DNA of 64,000 bases from Nocardioides sp. CFH 31398. GTDB taxonomy: Bacteria > Actinomycetota > Actinomycetes > Propionibacteriales > Nocardioidaceae. The notes under the pieces are model-generated. The model was given only the letters and a program-made list of their open reading frames with translations. It was not told the origin of the DNA and ran no database searches. Positions 26,340-36,085 of the stretch are shown here, piece by piece. The stretch is from positions 62,001-126,000 of the forward strand of contig NZ_JAKUHT010000006.1 in the NCBI RefSeq assembly GCF_022436705.1, read 5' to 3'. Each line of letters begins with the position of its first letter. The first letter of the stretch is position 1. The position numbers and the translations under genes were made by a program.

Positions 26340-26900
26340 TCAGACAGCCAGGCCCTCGACGACCTCGGCGCCGGGGAGGTCGGCGAGCAGGTCACCGGGC
26401 ATGAGCAGCTTCGAGTGGCGGACGCCGGAGCCGAGGACGGCGACCTCCATCGAGAGGCAGCGGTCGTCGACGAACAGCCGCCACCCGGAGGGCAGGCCGA
26501 GCGGGGTGATCCCGCCGTGCTCCATCCCGGTCTCCTCGACGGCCCGGTCCATCGGCAGGAACGACGCCTTGCGGACGTCGAGGAGCCGCTTCACGGCGGT
26601 GTTGACGTCGACCCGGGTGTCGGCGCGGACGACGCACGCGGCGACCCTCTCCTCCCCGCCGCGACGACCGGCGACGACGAGGCAGTTCGCGCCGGCCTCC
26701 ATCGGGACCGCGTAGGCCTCGGACATCGCGGCGGTGTCGGCCAGCCCGGGGTCGATCTCGACGACGGCGGTGCGCTGCGAGCCCGCCCAGCGGACGAGGG
26801 CGGCGCCGACGGGGTCGGCCAGCAGGCCCGGGTGGTCGAGCACCGGCAGCGAGGTCAGGCCGTCGATCCGCGGAAGGCTCATCCGGACATCATCGGCCAT
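26340..26900 (-). CDS. YbaK/EbsC-family aminoacyl-tRNA deacylase
   Basis: 186-residue YbaK/ProX-type domain, a cytoplasmic hydrolase that removes mischarged amino acids from tRNA (typically Cys-tRNA(Pro) or Ala-tRNA). Family segments visible are CLVVAGRRGGEERVAACVV, TRVDVNTAVKRLLDVRKASF and the loop GMEHGGITPLGLPSGW. The precise substrate is not predictable. ATG 26900 is listed; ATG 26882 (MSLPRIDGL) is an equally possible start, since neither has a clear ribosome-binding site. It is convergent with the zinc-motif gene, with repeat array A between. Confidence 0.8.
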   Translation of the reverse strand: MADDVRMSLPRIDGLTSLPVLDHPGLLADPVGAALVRWAGSQRTAVVEIDPGLADTAAMSEAYAVPMEAGANCLVVAGRRGGEERVAACVVRADTRVDVNTAVKRLLDVRKASFLPMDRAVEETGMEHGGITPLGLPSGWRLFVDDRCLSMEVAVLGSGVRHSKLLMPGDLLADLPGAEVVEGLAV

Positions 26901-26949
26901 TCACGGAGGCGTCACCGCGCGGACCACCTGCCCCGGTCCCCTGGATGTC

Positions 26950-28038
26950 GTGAGCGTCTCCGACGTCCTTCCCCTCACGCCCGTCGCCGGGCGGCGCACC
27001 GCGGGCCTGCTCGCCGGGCGCGCCGACAGCCTCGTCGTCACCCCGGCGGTGGTCGGCCACCGCGGCGCTTCCGGCTACCGCCCGGAGCACACCCTCGAGG
27101 CCTACCGCACCGCCATCCGCATGGGCGTCGACGACGTCGAGCTCGACCTCGTCACGACCGCGGACGGCGTGCTGCTCGCCCGGCACGAGAACGAGCTGTC
27201 GCTGACGACCGACGTCGCCGAGCACCCGGAGCTGGCGGGGCGCCGCACCACCCGCGAGGTGGACGGCGTCGAGGTCACCGGCTGGTTCGCCGAGGACCTC
27301 ACCGCCGCCGAGGTCGCGACCCTGCGGGCCCGGGAGCGGAGCCCCCGGATGCGCCCCCACAGCGCGACGTACGACGGCCGGGAGGGTGTGCCGACGCTCG
27401 AGCAGGTCCTCGTCGCGGTCGCCGAGGAGTCGACCCGCGCGGGCCGCAGCGTCGGCGTGATGCTCGAGCTCAAGCACTGCGCGCACCTCGCCGCGCGCGG
27501 CGTCGACGTGGTCGGGCCCCTGCTGGACACGCTCCGGCGCCACGGTCTCGACCACGCCCGCTCCCGGGTGACGCTCATGTCCTTCGAGGTCGACGTCCTG
27601 CGTCGCCTCGCCCCGCTGACCCGGGTGCCGCTGCTGCAGCTGGTCGACCGCCTCGACCGGCGTCCCCCCGACCTCGCCGCGGCCGGCGAGCCCACGACGT
27701 ACGCCGACCTCGTCAGCGCCGAGGGCCTGGCCGAGGTCGACCGGTACGCCGACGGGCTGGGCGTGCACAAGGAGCTGGTGCTGCCGCGCCACGAGGACGG
27801 CACGTCGGCCGGGGTCTCCGAGCTGGTGCGCGACGCCCACCGGCGGTGGCTGACCGTGCACGTCTACACGGTCCGCGCCGAGAACCGCTTCCTGCCCGTC
27901 GAGGCCCGCTCGAGCGACGACCCCGACGAGCGGGGGTACGTCGGCGCGGAGGTCCGGGCCCTGCTCCGTGCGGGCGTCGACGGCCTCATCTGCGACCAGC
28001 CGGAGGACGCGCTCGCCGCCCGCGACGCGCTGCTGTAG
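26950..28038 (+). CDS. Glycerophosphodiester phosphodiesterase, cytoplasmic form
   Basis: 362-residue GDPD-domain TIM barrel that hydrolyses glycerophosphodiesters to glycerol 3-phosphate and an alcohol. Active-site parts: GHRGASGYRPEHTLEAY (catalytic His/Arg), VELDLVTTADGVLLARHENEL (Glu/Asp metal ligands and second His), and MLELKHC. No signal peptide is seen, unlike its neighbour. GTG 26950 was chosen as the nearest start to the domain. The protein is clearly paralogous to the next gene, sharing an identical HRGASGYRPEHTL block. Confidence 0.85.
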   Translation: MSVSDVLPLTPVAGRRTAGLLAGRADSLVVTPAVVGHRGASGYRPEHTLEAYRTAIRMGVDDVELDLVTTADGVLLARHENELSLTTDVAEHPELAGRRTTREVDGVEVTGWFAEDLTAAEVATLRARERSPRMRPHSATYDGREGVPTLEQVLVAVAEESTRAGRSVGVMLELKHCAHLAARGVDVVGPLLDTLRRHGLDHARSRVTLMSFEVDVLRRLAPLTRVPLLQLVDRLDRRPPDLAAAGEPTTYADLVSAEGLAEVDRYADGLGVHKELVLPRHEDGTSAGVSELVRDAHRRWLTVHVYTVRAENRFLPVEARSSDDPDERGYVGAEVRALLRAGVDGLICDQPEDALAARDALL

Positions 28039-28124
28039 ACCCGACCGCGGCCCGGCGCCGGACGGCCCCGGGCGTTCACCCGGAGGTCTGGACCCCGTCA
28101 CCGCGGTGGGGCACGATCCGAGCC

Positions 28125-29348
28125 ATGACGACTCGGGTCCACCTCCGCCCCGCCCTGCTCGGCTCCCTCGGCGCCGGCCTCGCCCTCGCGGTGACCGCCG
28201 GCCTCACGCCGTCCGCGGTGGCCACCACCGACGCCCCCGACGGCGCCGGGAACGACGCGTACGTCGTCGCCCCGAGCGACGCGGAGCGCCGCAGCGCGGC
28301 CGACACCTCCGCGCGCCGGGCGCAGGCCGAGCAGGTCCGCCGGCCGCTGGTCGTCGCCCACCGCGGCGCCTCCGGCTACCGGCCCGAGCACACGCTCGCG
28401 GCGTACCAGCTGGGCATCCGGATGGGTGCGGACTACATCGAGCCCGACCTCGTCGCGACGAAGGACGGCCGGCTGGTCGCCCGCCACGAGAACGAGATCA
28501 GCGGCACCACCAACGTCGAGGACGTCCCCGAGTTCGCCGACCGCGAGACCACGAAGTCGATCGACGGCGTGGCCGTCACCGGCTTCTTCACCGAGGACTT
28601 CACCCTCGCCGAGCTGAAGACCCTCCGCGCCGAGGAGCGGCTGCCCGACGTCCGCCCCGACAACACCCGCTACGACGGCCGGTTCCAGATCCCGACCTTC
28701 GAGCAGGTCCTGCGGATGGTCCGCGACCACAACGAGAAGCCGGGCCGCGACGTCGGCGTCTACATCGAGACGAAGCACCCGACCTTCTTCGACTCGATCG
28801 GCCTGTCGCTGGAGGAGCCGATGCTCCGCGCGCTGCGCCGGTTCGGCTTCGAGGAGCCGGGCTCGAAGGTCTTCCTGCAGTCGTTCGAGACCGGCAACCT
28901 GCAGGAGCTCGACACGATGACCGACCTGCCGCTCGTGCAGCTCATGAACAACACGGGCGCGCCGTACGACCTCGTCGTGAAGGGCGACCCGCGCACCTAC
29001 GAGGACCTCGCGTCCCGTCGCGGCCTGCGCGGCGTCTCGACGTACGCCGACGGTGTGGGCCCGGAGAAGTCCCTGGTGATCCCGCGCAACCCGGACGGCT
29101 CCGCCGACCGTCGTACGGCGCTCGTCGGCGACGCGCACGAGTTCGGCATGCTCGTCCACGTCTTCACCATCCGCGACGAGAACCAGTTCATGGCCACCGA
29201 CTGGCGCCGCGGGACCGACCCGGACGCCAAGGGGAACGTGTTCGGCGAGATCACGTCGTACCTCGAGGCCGGTGTCGACGGCTTCTTCGCCGACTACCCC
29301 GACTCCGGCGTCGACGCCCGCGACGCCTGGGTGGCCTCGAACCGCTAG
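28125..29348 (+). CDS. Secreted glycerophosphodiester phosphodiesterase (GlpQ-like)
   Basis: 407 residues with a Sec signal peptide (LLGSLGAGLALAVTAGLTPSAVA) and then a GDPD barrel: VAHRGASGYRPEHTLAAYQLG, YIEPDLVATKDGRLVARHENEI, VYIETKHP and VDGFFADYPDSG. It should release glycerol 3-phosphate or glycerol from phosphodiesters outside the membrane. It is a tandem paralogue of the upstream gene. CACGAT at 28112-28117 is a near-consensus -10 seven bases ahead of the ATG, suggesting a leaderless transcript. Its TAG overlaps the TAG of the facing PspC gene. Confidence 0.92.
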   Translation: MTTRVHLRPALLGSLGAGLALAVTAGLTPSAVATTDAPDGAGNDAYVVAPSDAERRSAADTSARRAQAEQVRRPLVVAHRGASGYRPEHTLAAYQLGIRMGADYIEPDLVATKDGRLVARHENEISGTTNVEDVPEFADRETTKSIDGVAVTGFFTEDFTLAELKTLRAEERLPDVRPDNTRYDGRFQIPTFEQVLRMVRDHNEKPGRDVGVYIETKHPTFFDSIGLSLEEPMLRALRRFGFEEPGSKVFLQSFETGNLQELDTMTDLPLVQLMNNTGAPYDLVVKGDPRTYEDLASRRGLRGVSTYADGVGPEKSLVIPRNPDGSADRRTALVGDAHEFGMLVHVFTIRDENQFMATDWRRGTDPDAKGNVFGEITSYLEAGVDGFFADYPDSGVDARDAWVASNR

Positions 29349-29542
29349 AAGCCCGGACCCTCCTGCTTCGGCAGCACGGCCCACAGCACGACGTACAGGA
29401 TCGCGACGGTGCCGAAGCCGAACACGACGCCCAGCACGGTGGCGGCGCGGATGATGTTGACGCTGACGTTCGTGCGGGCGGCGATGCCGGAGCACACCCC
29501 GCCGAACCAGGCGGTGTCGGAGCGTCGGACGAGTGCAGCCAT
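29345..29542 (-). CDS. PspC-domain small membrane protein
   Basis: 65 residues consisting almost only of a PspC domain: RRSDTAWFGGVCSGIAARTNVSVNIIRA followed by one hydrophobic segment VLGVVFGFGTVAILYVVLWAVLP. Such proteins are inner-membrane stress or envelope factors; stand-alone short forms are common in actinobacteria. ATG 29542 follows GGGAGGG at six bases. It ends in CTAG shared with the stop of the facing phosphodiesterase gene. Confidence 0.88.
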   Translation of the reverse strand: MAALVRRSDTAWFGGVCSGIAARTNVSVNIIRAATVLGVVFGFGTVAILYVVLWAVLPKQEGPGF

Positions 29543-29605
29543 GTGAATCCCTCCCAGGAATCGCGAGCGTCCATGGTGGCAGGCGGAGGTGAACGACGTC
29601 GCCAC

Positions 29606-29620
29606 TAGTGTGCGGCCGTG
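29606..29620 (+). promoter_or_regulatory. -10 element and leaderless start of the betaine operon
   Basis: TAGTGT (29606-29611), six bases, then GTG at 29618. The predicted +1 coincides with the start codon. No operator palindrome was seen around it. Confidence 0.55.
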
Positions 29621-29989
29621 GAGACGTTGCGCCTTGTCCTGCTGTTCCTGCACATCCTCGGCTTCGCGGCCCTCATCGGTGGCCTGCTGAGCCAGGTCCG
29701 CTCCGACGAGAAGAAGGTCCTGCCGATCATGCGGGACGGCGTCGGGACGGCGTTCGTCACCGGGCTCGGCCTGGTGGGGGTGCTGGAGGCCGGCGACGGC
29801 GACGTCGACCACGTGAAGATCGGCATCAAGTTCGCGGTCGGCCTCGTGCTGCTCGTGCTGGTGATGGCCAACATGCGCAAGCCCACCATCCCGAACGGGC
29901 TCTTCTGGGGCCTGCTGGCGCTGTCGGTCCTCAACGTGGCCGTCGCCGTCTTCGTCTCCCCGACCCACGTGACGGAGGTCCCCGCGTGA
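29618..29989 (+). CDS. Small four-helix membrane protein, first gene of the betaine operon
   Basis: 123 residues with four hydrophobic segments: [21 protein letters not shown], a helix around [29 protein letters not shown] and [19 protein letters not shown]. The arrangement and a histidine in the first helix are reminiscent of small membrane proteins with haem-like or copper-like helices, but no function can be assigned. It overlaps betB by GTGA, so it is translationally coupled to betaine synthesis. It could be an electron-acceptor or stabilising partner of BetA; this is speculation. Confidence 0.75.
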   Translation: METLRLVLLFLHILGFAALIGGLLSQVRSDEKKVLPIMRDGVGTAFVTGLGLVGVLEAGDGDVDHVKIGIKFAVGLVLLVLVMANMRKPTIPNGLFWGLLALSVLNVAVAVFVSPTHVTEVPA

Positions 29990-31512
29990 GCACACCCGAG
30001 CAGGTCCCCACGATCGACCACGTCGTCGGCGGCGCGCGGCGTCCCGCGAGCGACGGCACGACCCGCGAGATCCGCTGCCCCGCGGACTCCACGCTCGTCG
30101 CGACCGTCGCCGAGGGCACCGCGGACGACGCCGAGGCGGCGGTCCTCGCCGCCCGCGACGCCTTCGACAACACCCACTGGCCCTGGACGCCGACCCCGGA
30201 GCGCGCGGCGGTCCTCACCCGGGTCGCCGACCACCTCGAGCGCGACCTCGAGACCGTCGCCCGCCTCGAGGCCCTCGACACCGGCAAGCGGATCGTGGAG
30301 GCGCGCATCGACATGGCGGACGTCGTGTCGGTGCTCCGCCACTACGCCGCCGTCGGGCAGGGGGAGGCGGGCCGCGTCGTCGACACCGGCGTCCCCGACA
30401 TCTCCAGCCGCGTCGTGACCGAGCCCGTCGGGGTGTGCTCGCTCATCACCCCGTGGAACTTCCCGCTGCTGCAGACCTCCTGGAAGGTCGCGCCCGCGCT
30501 GGTGGCCGGCAACACGTTCGTGCTGAAGCCGAGCGAGCTGACGCCGTCCACCGCGTCGTGGCTCATGGACGCCCTCGCCGAGGCCGGCCTGCCGGACGGC
30601 GTCGGCAACCTCGTCCTCGGCGCCGGCGACCGCGTCGGCCCCACGCTCACCGGGCACCCCGGCGTCGACCTCGTCTCCTTCACCGGCGGCGTCGTCACCG
30701 GCCGGCGGATCATGGCCGCCGCCGCGCCCACCGTGAAGAAGATCGCCCTCGAGCTCGGCGGCAAGAACCCCAACGTGGTCTTCGCGGACGCCGACCTCGA
30801 GGCCGCCCTCGACATGGCGCTGACCGCGGTCTTCCTCGACTCCGGCCAGGTCTGCTCCGCCGGCGCGCGCCTGGTGGTCGAGGAGTCGATCCACGACGAG
30901 TTCGTCGACGAGCTCGTCCGCCGCGCGGGCGAGATCCGCCTGGGCGGCCCCTACGACCGCGACGCCGAGACGGGGCCGCTCATCAGCAGCGCGCACCGCG
31001 ACAAGGTCGAGGCGTACGTCGCCGCCGGGGTGGCCGAGGGCGCCGTCCTGCGCGTCGGCGGGGAGCGCCCGACGGGGGAGTCCTACGACGACGGCTGGTT
31101 CTACCCGCCGACCGTCCTCGACGGCTGCTCGGCGGACATGTCCTGCGTGCAGGACGAGTCCTTCGGCCCCGTGCTGACCGTCGAGACGTTCTCCGGGGCG
31201 ACCCGCGAGGAGGCGGAGCAGGCGGCCGTGTCGATCGCGAACGACACGATCTACGGCCTCGCGGGCGCCGTGTGGACCTCCGACGCCGGCCGCGCCGAGC
31301 GCGTCGCGGCCCGCCTGCGGCACGGGACGATCTGGATCAACGACTACCACCCGTACGTGCCTGCCGCCGAGTGGGGCGGGTACAAGCAGTCAGGCATCGG
31401 GCGCGAGCTCGGGCTGGCCGGGCTCGCCGAGTACCGCGAGACCAAGCACATCTGGCACCACACCCGGCCCGTGCCGCAGCAGTGGTTCGGCGGACAGGAG
31501 AAGAACGAGTGA
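29986..31512 (+). CDS. betB: Betaine aldehyde dehydrogenase
   Basis: 508-residue aldehyde dehydrogenase oxidising betaine aldehyde to glycine betaine with NAD(P). The motifs are intact: [33 protein letters not shown], Glu in [12 protein letters not shown] and catalytic Cys in [27 protein letters not shown] is the usual end. Substrate assignment rests on the next two genes, a choline dehydrogenase and a BCCT choline transporter. It overlaps both neighbours in GTGA junctions. Confidence 0.88.
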   Translation: MSTPEQVPTIDHVVGGARRPASDGTTREIRCPADSTLVATVAEGTADDAEAAVLAARDAFDNTHWPWTPTPERAAVLTRVADHLERDLETVARLEALDTGKRIVEARIDMADVVSVLRHYAAVGQGEAGRVVDTGVPDISSRVVTEPVGVCSLITPWNFPLLQTSWKVAPALVAGNTFVLKPSELTPSTASWLMDALAEAGLPDGVGNLVLGAGDRVGPTLTGHPGVDLVSFTGGVVTGRRIMAAAAPTVKKIALELGGKNPNVVFADADLEAALDMALTAVFLDSGQVCSAGARLVVEESIHDEFVDELVRRAGEIRLGGPYDRDAETGPLISSAHRDKVEAYVAAGVAEGAVLRVGGERPTGESYDDGWFYPPTVLDGCSADMSCVQDESFGPVLTVETFSGATREEAEQAAVSIANDTIYGLAGAVWTSDAGRAERVAARLRHGTIWINDYHPYVPAAEWGGYKQSGIGRELGLAGLAEYRETKHIWHHTRPVPQQWFGGQEKNE

Positions 31513-33272
31513 GCGAGCGGTTCGACTACGTCATCGTCGGCGGGGGCTCCGCCGGCTGCGCCCTGGCGAACCGGCTGAGCTCCGATCCGCGGACCACCGT
31601 CCTCGTCCTCGAGGCCGGGCGCTCGGACAACCGGCTCGACCCGTTCATCCACATGCCCGCCGCGCTGCCCTACCCGATCGGCAACCGGCTCTACGACTGG
31701 AAGTACGACAGCGAGCCCGAGCCCCACATGGGCGGCCGCACGGTCTACCACGCGCGCGGGAAGGTGCTCGGCGGGTCGTCGTCCATCAACGGGATGATCT
31801 TCCAGCGCGGCAACCCGCTCGACTACGAGCGCTGGGGCGCCGACGAGGGCATGGAGACGTGGGACTACGCCCACTGCCTGCCGTACTTCAAGCGCATGGA
31901 GACCCGCCTGCTCGAGGACGGGACGTCGGGCGCCGACGCCTGGCGGGGCGGCTCCGGGCCGCTGGTCACCGAGAAGGGACCCGCGACCCGCGCGATCTTC
32001 GGCGCGTTCTTCGAGGCCGTCCAGCAGGCCGGTTACCCGCTGACCGACGACGTCAACGGCTACCGCCAGGAGGGCTTCGCGCCCTTCGACCGCAACGTCC
32101 ACCGCGGACGCCGGCTCTCGGCCGCCCGCGCCTACCTGCACCCGGTCCGACGCCGCAAGAACCTCGTCGTCCGCACGCTCGCGCAGGTCACCGGCCTGCG
32201 GACGACGGGCAGCGGCGACACGACCCGCGTCACCGGCGTCGACTACCTCCGCGGCGCCGCCGGGCGGGGGGCGCGGCGCAGCGTGGACGCCGGCGAGGTC
32301 ATCCTCTGCGGCGGCGCGATCGGCTCCCCGCAGCTGCTGCAGCTCGCCGGCATCGGCCCGAGCGGGGTGCTCGGCGCCGCCGGCGTCCGCACCCTCGTCG
32401 ACCTGCCCGGGGTGGGGGAGAACCTCCAGGACCACCTCGAGGTCTACATCCAGCACGCCGCCAAGCAGCCCGTCTCGATCGCGCCATGGCTGGCGCACCA
32501 GCACAAGCCGCGCATCGGCGCGGAGTGGCTGTTCCTGCGCAGCGGTGTCGGCGCCTCGAACCACTTCGAGGCCGGTGGCTTCGTGCGCTCGAACGACCGC
32601 GTGGCGTACCCGAACCTGATGTTCCACTTCCTGCCCATCGCCATCCGGTACGACGGGTCGCGGCCCGCGGAGAGCCCCGAGCCGGGCGGCCATGGCTACC
32701 AGGTGCACATCGGACCCATGTACTCCGACGTCCGCGGCCACCTGCGCATCCGGTCGTCGGACCCGATGCAGCACCCGGCGCTGCAGTTCAACTACCTGTC
32801 GACCGAGAACGACCGGCAGGAGTGGATCGAGATGGTCCGCGCGGCGCGGAACATCCTGGAGCAGCCGGCGTTCGCGGCGTTCAGCGCGGGCGAGATCTCG
32901 CCCGGGCCGTCGGTGGAGACCGACCAGGAGATCCTCGACTGGGTCGCGAAGGACGCCGAGACCGCGCTGCACCCCTCGTGCACCGCGGCGATGGGCACCG
33001 GCCCGCAGTCGGTGGTCGACCCGCTGACCATGAAGGTGCACGGCGTCGAGGGCGTCCGCGTCGTCGACGCGTCGGTGATGCCGTACGTCACCAACGGCAA
33101 CATCTACGCCCCGGTCATGATGCTCGCCGAGAAGGCCGCGGACCTGATCATGGGCAACCACCCGCTCCCGGCCCTCGACGTCCCCTTCTACCGCCACGGC
33201 GCCGGCATGCCGCTGTGGCCCGAGGGCGACCCCCGCAACAACGAGGTCGTCCCGGGCACGGTGCACGGCTGA
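31509..33272 (+). CDS. betA: Choline dehydrogenase (GMC family)
   Basis: 587-residue flavoprotein oxidising choline to betaine aldehyde at the membrane. [20 protein letters not shown] is the FAD-binding N-terminus, [24 protein letters not shown] and [20 protein letters not shown] the two GMC signatures, and [12 protein letters not shown] contains the active-site His region. The C-terminal tail extends beyond the typical end ([17 protein letters not shown]). It overlaps betB by four bases. With betB and betT it forms an osmoprotectant pathway from imported choline. Confidence 0.9.
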   Translation: MSERFDYVIVGGGSAGCALANRLSSDPRTTVLVLEAGRSDNRLDPFIHMPAALPYPIGNRLYDWKYDSEPEPHMGGRTVYHARGKVLGGSSSINGMIFQRGNPLDYERWGADEGMETWDYAHCLPYFKRMETRLLEDGTSGADAWRGGSGPLVTEKGPATRAIFGAFFEAVQQAGYPLTDDVNGYRQEGFAPFDRNVHRGRRLSAARAYLHPVRRRKNLVVRTLAQVTGLRTTGSGDTTRVTGVDYLRGAAGRGARRSVDAGEVILCGGAIGSPQLLQLAGIGPSGVLGAAGVRTLVDLPGVGENLQDHLEVYIQHAAKQPVSIAPWLAHQHKPRIGAEWLFLRSGVGASNHFEAGGFVRSNDRVAYPNLMFHFLPIAIRYDGSRPAESPEPGGHGYQVHIGPMYSDVRGHLRIRSSDPMQHPALQFNYLSTENDRQEWIEMVRAARNILEQPAFAAFSAGEISPGPSVETDQEILDWVAKDAETALHPSCTAAMGTGPQSVVDPLTMKVHGVEGVRVVDASVMPYVTNGNIYAPVMMLAEKAADLIMGNHPLPALDVPFYRHGAGMPLWPEGDPRNNEVVPGTVHG

Positions 33273-33354
33273 CGCAGCCGAGCGCCGGGTGGGCGAGGGG
33301 TGGCCGGCGGGGAGGGACGGTCACGGTTCTGGGACAGGTGGGCCCAGGGACTAG

Positions 33355-33408
33355 GACCCGGAGCCGATCCGGGTCATGATGCTGCGGCCCCGGAGCCCTC
33401 GCCGGGGC
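33355..33408 (+). promoter_or_regulatory. Two hairpins in the betT leader
   Basis: GACCCGG (33355-33361) pairs with CCGGGTC (33369-33375), and GCCCCGG (33387-33393) with CCGGGGC (33402-33408). The second ends just before the AGGAGGAG ribosome-binding site (33409-33416). They may influence betT translation or partly terminate the betBA transcript; no known riboswitch was recognised. Confidence 0.45.
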
Positions 33409-33424
33409 AGGAGGAGTACTCAGC

Positions 33425-35479
33425 ATGAGCGCACCGACCACCGAGCCGCCGGCGTCCTCGTCGGCCCCGAAGCCCGCCGACCGCTACGTCGCCCCGCCCA
33501 TCAACTGGGTGGTCTTCGGCGTCGCGGGCGGCGTGACCCTGGCGATCACCCTCTGGGCCGTCGTGGCCCCCACCAACGCGGAGGCCACGCTGGCCACGGT
33601 CGTGGGGTGGGTGAGCAACAGCCTGGGCTGGTACTACATCCTGCTCGGCACCGTCGTCCTCGGCTTCGTGATCTTCCTGGCCTGCTCCCGGTTCGGACGG
33701 GTGAAGCTGGGCCCGGAGCACTCCCAGCCGCAGTACGGCACCTTCTCCTGGGCCGCGATGCTCTTCGCGGCCGGCATCGGCACCGACCTGATGTTCTTCT
33801 CGGTCGCGGAGCCGATCACGCAGTACCTCGCCCCGCCGTCCGGCGACCCCGAGACCGTCGAGGCCGCCCGTGAGGCGACGGTCTGGACGCTGTTCCACTA
33901 CGGCATCACCGGCTGGGCCATGTACGCCGTCATGGGCGTCGCGCTCGCCTACTTCACCTACCGGATGAACCTGCCGCTGGCGATCCGCTCCACGCTGGTC
34001 CCGCTGTTCGGCAAGCGGATGCAGGGCGGCCTCGGCGACGCGGTCGACTCCGCCGCCATCCTCGGCACCATCTTCGGCGTCGCGACCACGCTGGGCATCG
34101 GCGTCGTCCAGCTGAACTTCGGCCTCTACCTGCTGTTCGGCGTCCCGCAGAACGTCGCCGTCCAGATCGCCATCGCCGTCGTCGGCGTCACCGGGGCGAC
34201 CATCTCGGCCATCACCGGCGTCGACCGCGGCATCAAGCGCCTGTCCGAGCTCAACGTGTGGCTGACCATCTTCCTGGCCGGCTGGATCCTCGTGACCGGC
34301 CGCACGACGTACCTGCTCGACGCGATGGTCCTCAACATGGGCGACTTCGTCCGGCTCTTCCCCGACATGACGATGCAGACCTTCGCCTTCGAGGACACCG
34401 GCGACTGGATGAGCCTGTGGACCCTCTTCTTCTGGGCCTGGTGGGTCGCCTGGGCGTGCTTCGTCGGCCTCTTCCTGGCCCGCATCTCGCGCGGCCGCAC
34501 CATCCGCCAGGTCGTGGCGGGCGCGCTCATCATCCCGTTCCTGTACGTGCTGATGTGGGTGTCGATCTTCGGCAACGCCGCCATCGACATCATCCGCCAG
34601 GGCAACGCCGAGTTCGGCGAGAACGCCCTCGCGCTGCCCGAGGTCGGCTTCTACAGCTTCCTCGCCGAGTACCCCGCCTTCGGCTTCATCGCCGGCCTCG
34701 CCACCTTCTGCGGCCTGCTGTTCTACGTCAGCTCCGCCGACTCCGGCGCGCTGGTCATGGCGACCCTGTCGTCGCGGGTGGTCGACACCCGCACGGACGG
34801 CGGCCGGCGCCTGCGGATCTTCTGGGCCGTCGCGACCGGCGCGCTCACCGTGGCCCTGCTTCTGATGGGCGGCATCTACACGCTGCAGTACGCCACCGTG
34901 ATCATGGGTCTGCCGTTCGCGATCGTCATGGTGTTCGTGATGGTCGGGCTCTACCGCGCCCTGCGCGTCGAGGCGTACGTCGAGGACACTAGGGCCGGCG
35001 TCCTGCAGGGGGCCGTCTCCGGTCGCAGCGACGGCGGCGGGCGCGGCACGCCCTGGCAGGCGCGGCTGCGCCGGGTGATGGCGTTCCCGACCGCGGAGCG
35101 GGCCGAGGAGTTCCTCGACGAGGTCGCGCTGCCGGCGCTGACCGAGGTCGCCGAGGAGCTCACCGAGACGGGCGTGGCCGCCTCGGCGTCGCGCGGCGTC
35201 GACCCGGAGGGCAGGCCCTGCGTGGAGCTCGTCACCGAGTCGTCGAGCGAGGCCGAGCCGGCGTTCTGCTACCGCGTGGTCCACACCGACGCGGCGATGC
35301 CGGCGTACGGCGGGACGATGCCGAGCGACAGGACGACGTACTCGCGTCTCGAGGTGCACCTCCGCCTCGGCGGCGAGGGGTACGACGTCATGGGCTACTC
35401 GCACACCCAGCTGATCGACGACGTCCTCGACCAGTACGAGCGGCACCTGACCTTCCTGCGCCTGCACTCCGACGCCTGA
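33425..35479 (+). CDS. betT: BCCT-family choline/betaine transporter with C-terminal regulatory domain
   Basis: 684 residues: twelve membrane helices (to about residue 515) with the BetT-type FAAGIGTDLMFFSVAEP segment and the signature WTLFFWAWWVAWACFVGLFLARISRGR, then a cytoplasmic tail of about 150 residues. The long tail is typical of BetT, where it tunes activity to osmotic strength. Betaine carriers of the BetP type are shorter. The position after betBA supports choline uptake. It has a strong AGGAGGAG ribosome-binding site and lies 152 bases from betA. Confidence 0.9.
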   Translation: MSAPTTEPPASSSAPKPADRYVAPPINWVVFGVAGGVTLAITLWAVVAPTNAEATLATVVGWVSNSLGWYYILLGTVVLGFVIFLACSRFGRVKLGPEHSQPQYGTFSWAAMLFAAGIGTDLMFFSVAEPITQYLAPPSGDPETVEAAREATVWTLFHYGITGWAMYAVMGVALAYFTYRMNLPLAIRSTLVPLFGKRMQGGLGDAVDSAAILGTIFGVATTLGIGVVQLNFGLYLLFGVPQNVAVQIAIAVVGVTGATISAITGVDRGIKRLSELNVWLTIFLAGWILVTGRTTYLLDAMVLNMGDFVRLFPDMTMQTFAFEDTGDWMSLWTLFFWAWWVAWACFVGLFLARISRGRTIRQVVAGALIIPFLYVLMWVSIFGNAAIDIIRQGNAEFGENALALPEVGFYSFLAEYPAFGFIAGLATFCGLLFYVSSADSGALVMATLSSRVVDTRTDGGRRLRIFWAVATGALTVALLLMGGIYTLQYATVIMGLPFAIVMVFVMVGLYRALRVEAYVEDTRAGVLQGAVSGRSDGGGRGTPWQARLRRVMAFPTAERAEEFLDEVALPALTEVAEELTETGVAASASRGVDPEGRPCVELVTESSSEAEPAFCYRVVHTDAAMPAYGGTMPSDRTTYSRLEVHLRLGGEGYDVMGYSHTQLIDDVLDQYERHLTFLRLHSDA

Positions 35480-35506
35480 CGCGGGACCCGCGACGGACGG
35501 CCCGCC

Positions 35507-36085
35507 TCACAGGCCGAGGCGGGCCTCCAGCGCCGGCCGCACGGCGCCCACCGGCAGGTGGCCGTCGCCGACCAGCGCGGCCAGGCCGTGCACGGTGCCC
35601 CACAGCGCGTCCGCGAGGGCCGGTGCCCTGGCCGGGTCCTGCCCGCGCGCGGTGAGCAGGTCGGTCACGCACCGCGCCAGCAGCTCCTCGTTCCTCGCGA
35701 TGAGGACCGCCCGCTCCGGGCTCGGGTCGCCCGGCGGGCAGAGCTCGGGGTCGAAGACGAGGGCGAACGCGTGCGGGTGGGCGGCGGCGTACCCCACGTA
35801 GGCCTCGCCCAGGGCGACCAGCCGCGCGTCGGGGTCGTCGTGCGCCGCGACCGCCGTCTCCTGCGCGGCCAGGAAGTCGGCCATGCACCGGTCGCCCGCG
35901 GCCTTCAGCAGCTCACCACGGTCGGCGAAGTGGTGGTACGGCGCCGCGTGGCTGACGCCGGCCGCGCGAGCGACCTCGCGCAGGCTCAGGCGGGCGGGCG
36001 ACTGCTCCTCCACGAGCGTCACCGCCGCGTCGACCAGGGCCGCCCGCAGGTCGCCGTGGTGGTACGCCGCCGCTGATCTTGACAC
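35507..36085 (-). CDS. TetR-family regulator, probably autoregulated
   Basis: 192 residues. Residues 10-57 are the TetR helix-turn-helix (LRAALVDAAVTLVEEQ, LSLREVARAAGVSHAAPYHHFADRGELL); the rest is the helical ligand domain of the WHG type (ALADALWGTVHGLAALV). GTG 36085 is preferred: TAGGAT (36098-36093) is a -10 seven bases upstream, giving a leaderless mRNA. It is divergent from the oxidoreductase and flanked by the two operators, so it most likely represses both. It lies tail-to-tail with betT and is not an obvious BetI. Confidence 0.85.
   Translation of the reverse strand: MSRSAAAYHHGDLRAALVDAAVTLVEEQSPARLSLREVARAAGVSHAAPYHHFADRGELLKAAGDRCMADFLAAQETAVAAHDDPDARLVALGEAYVGYAAAHPHAFALVFDPELCPPGDPSPERAVLIARNEELLARCVTDLLTARGQDPARAPALADALWGTVHGLAALVGDGHLPVGAVRPALEARLGL

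Noticed and set aside
23221..26715. Plus-strand open frame of more than 1100 codons opposite the acyltransferase and through array A.
   Set aside because: Antisense shadow of a clear membrane enzyme gene; composition is Arg/Gly/Asp/His-rich with no domain.
35507..36085. BetI-type regulator of the betaine operon.
   Set aside because: The gene is tail-to-tail with betT and divergent from the oxidoreductase; its operator-like repeats lie only in that divergent region and none was seen at the bet promoter.
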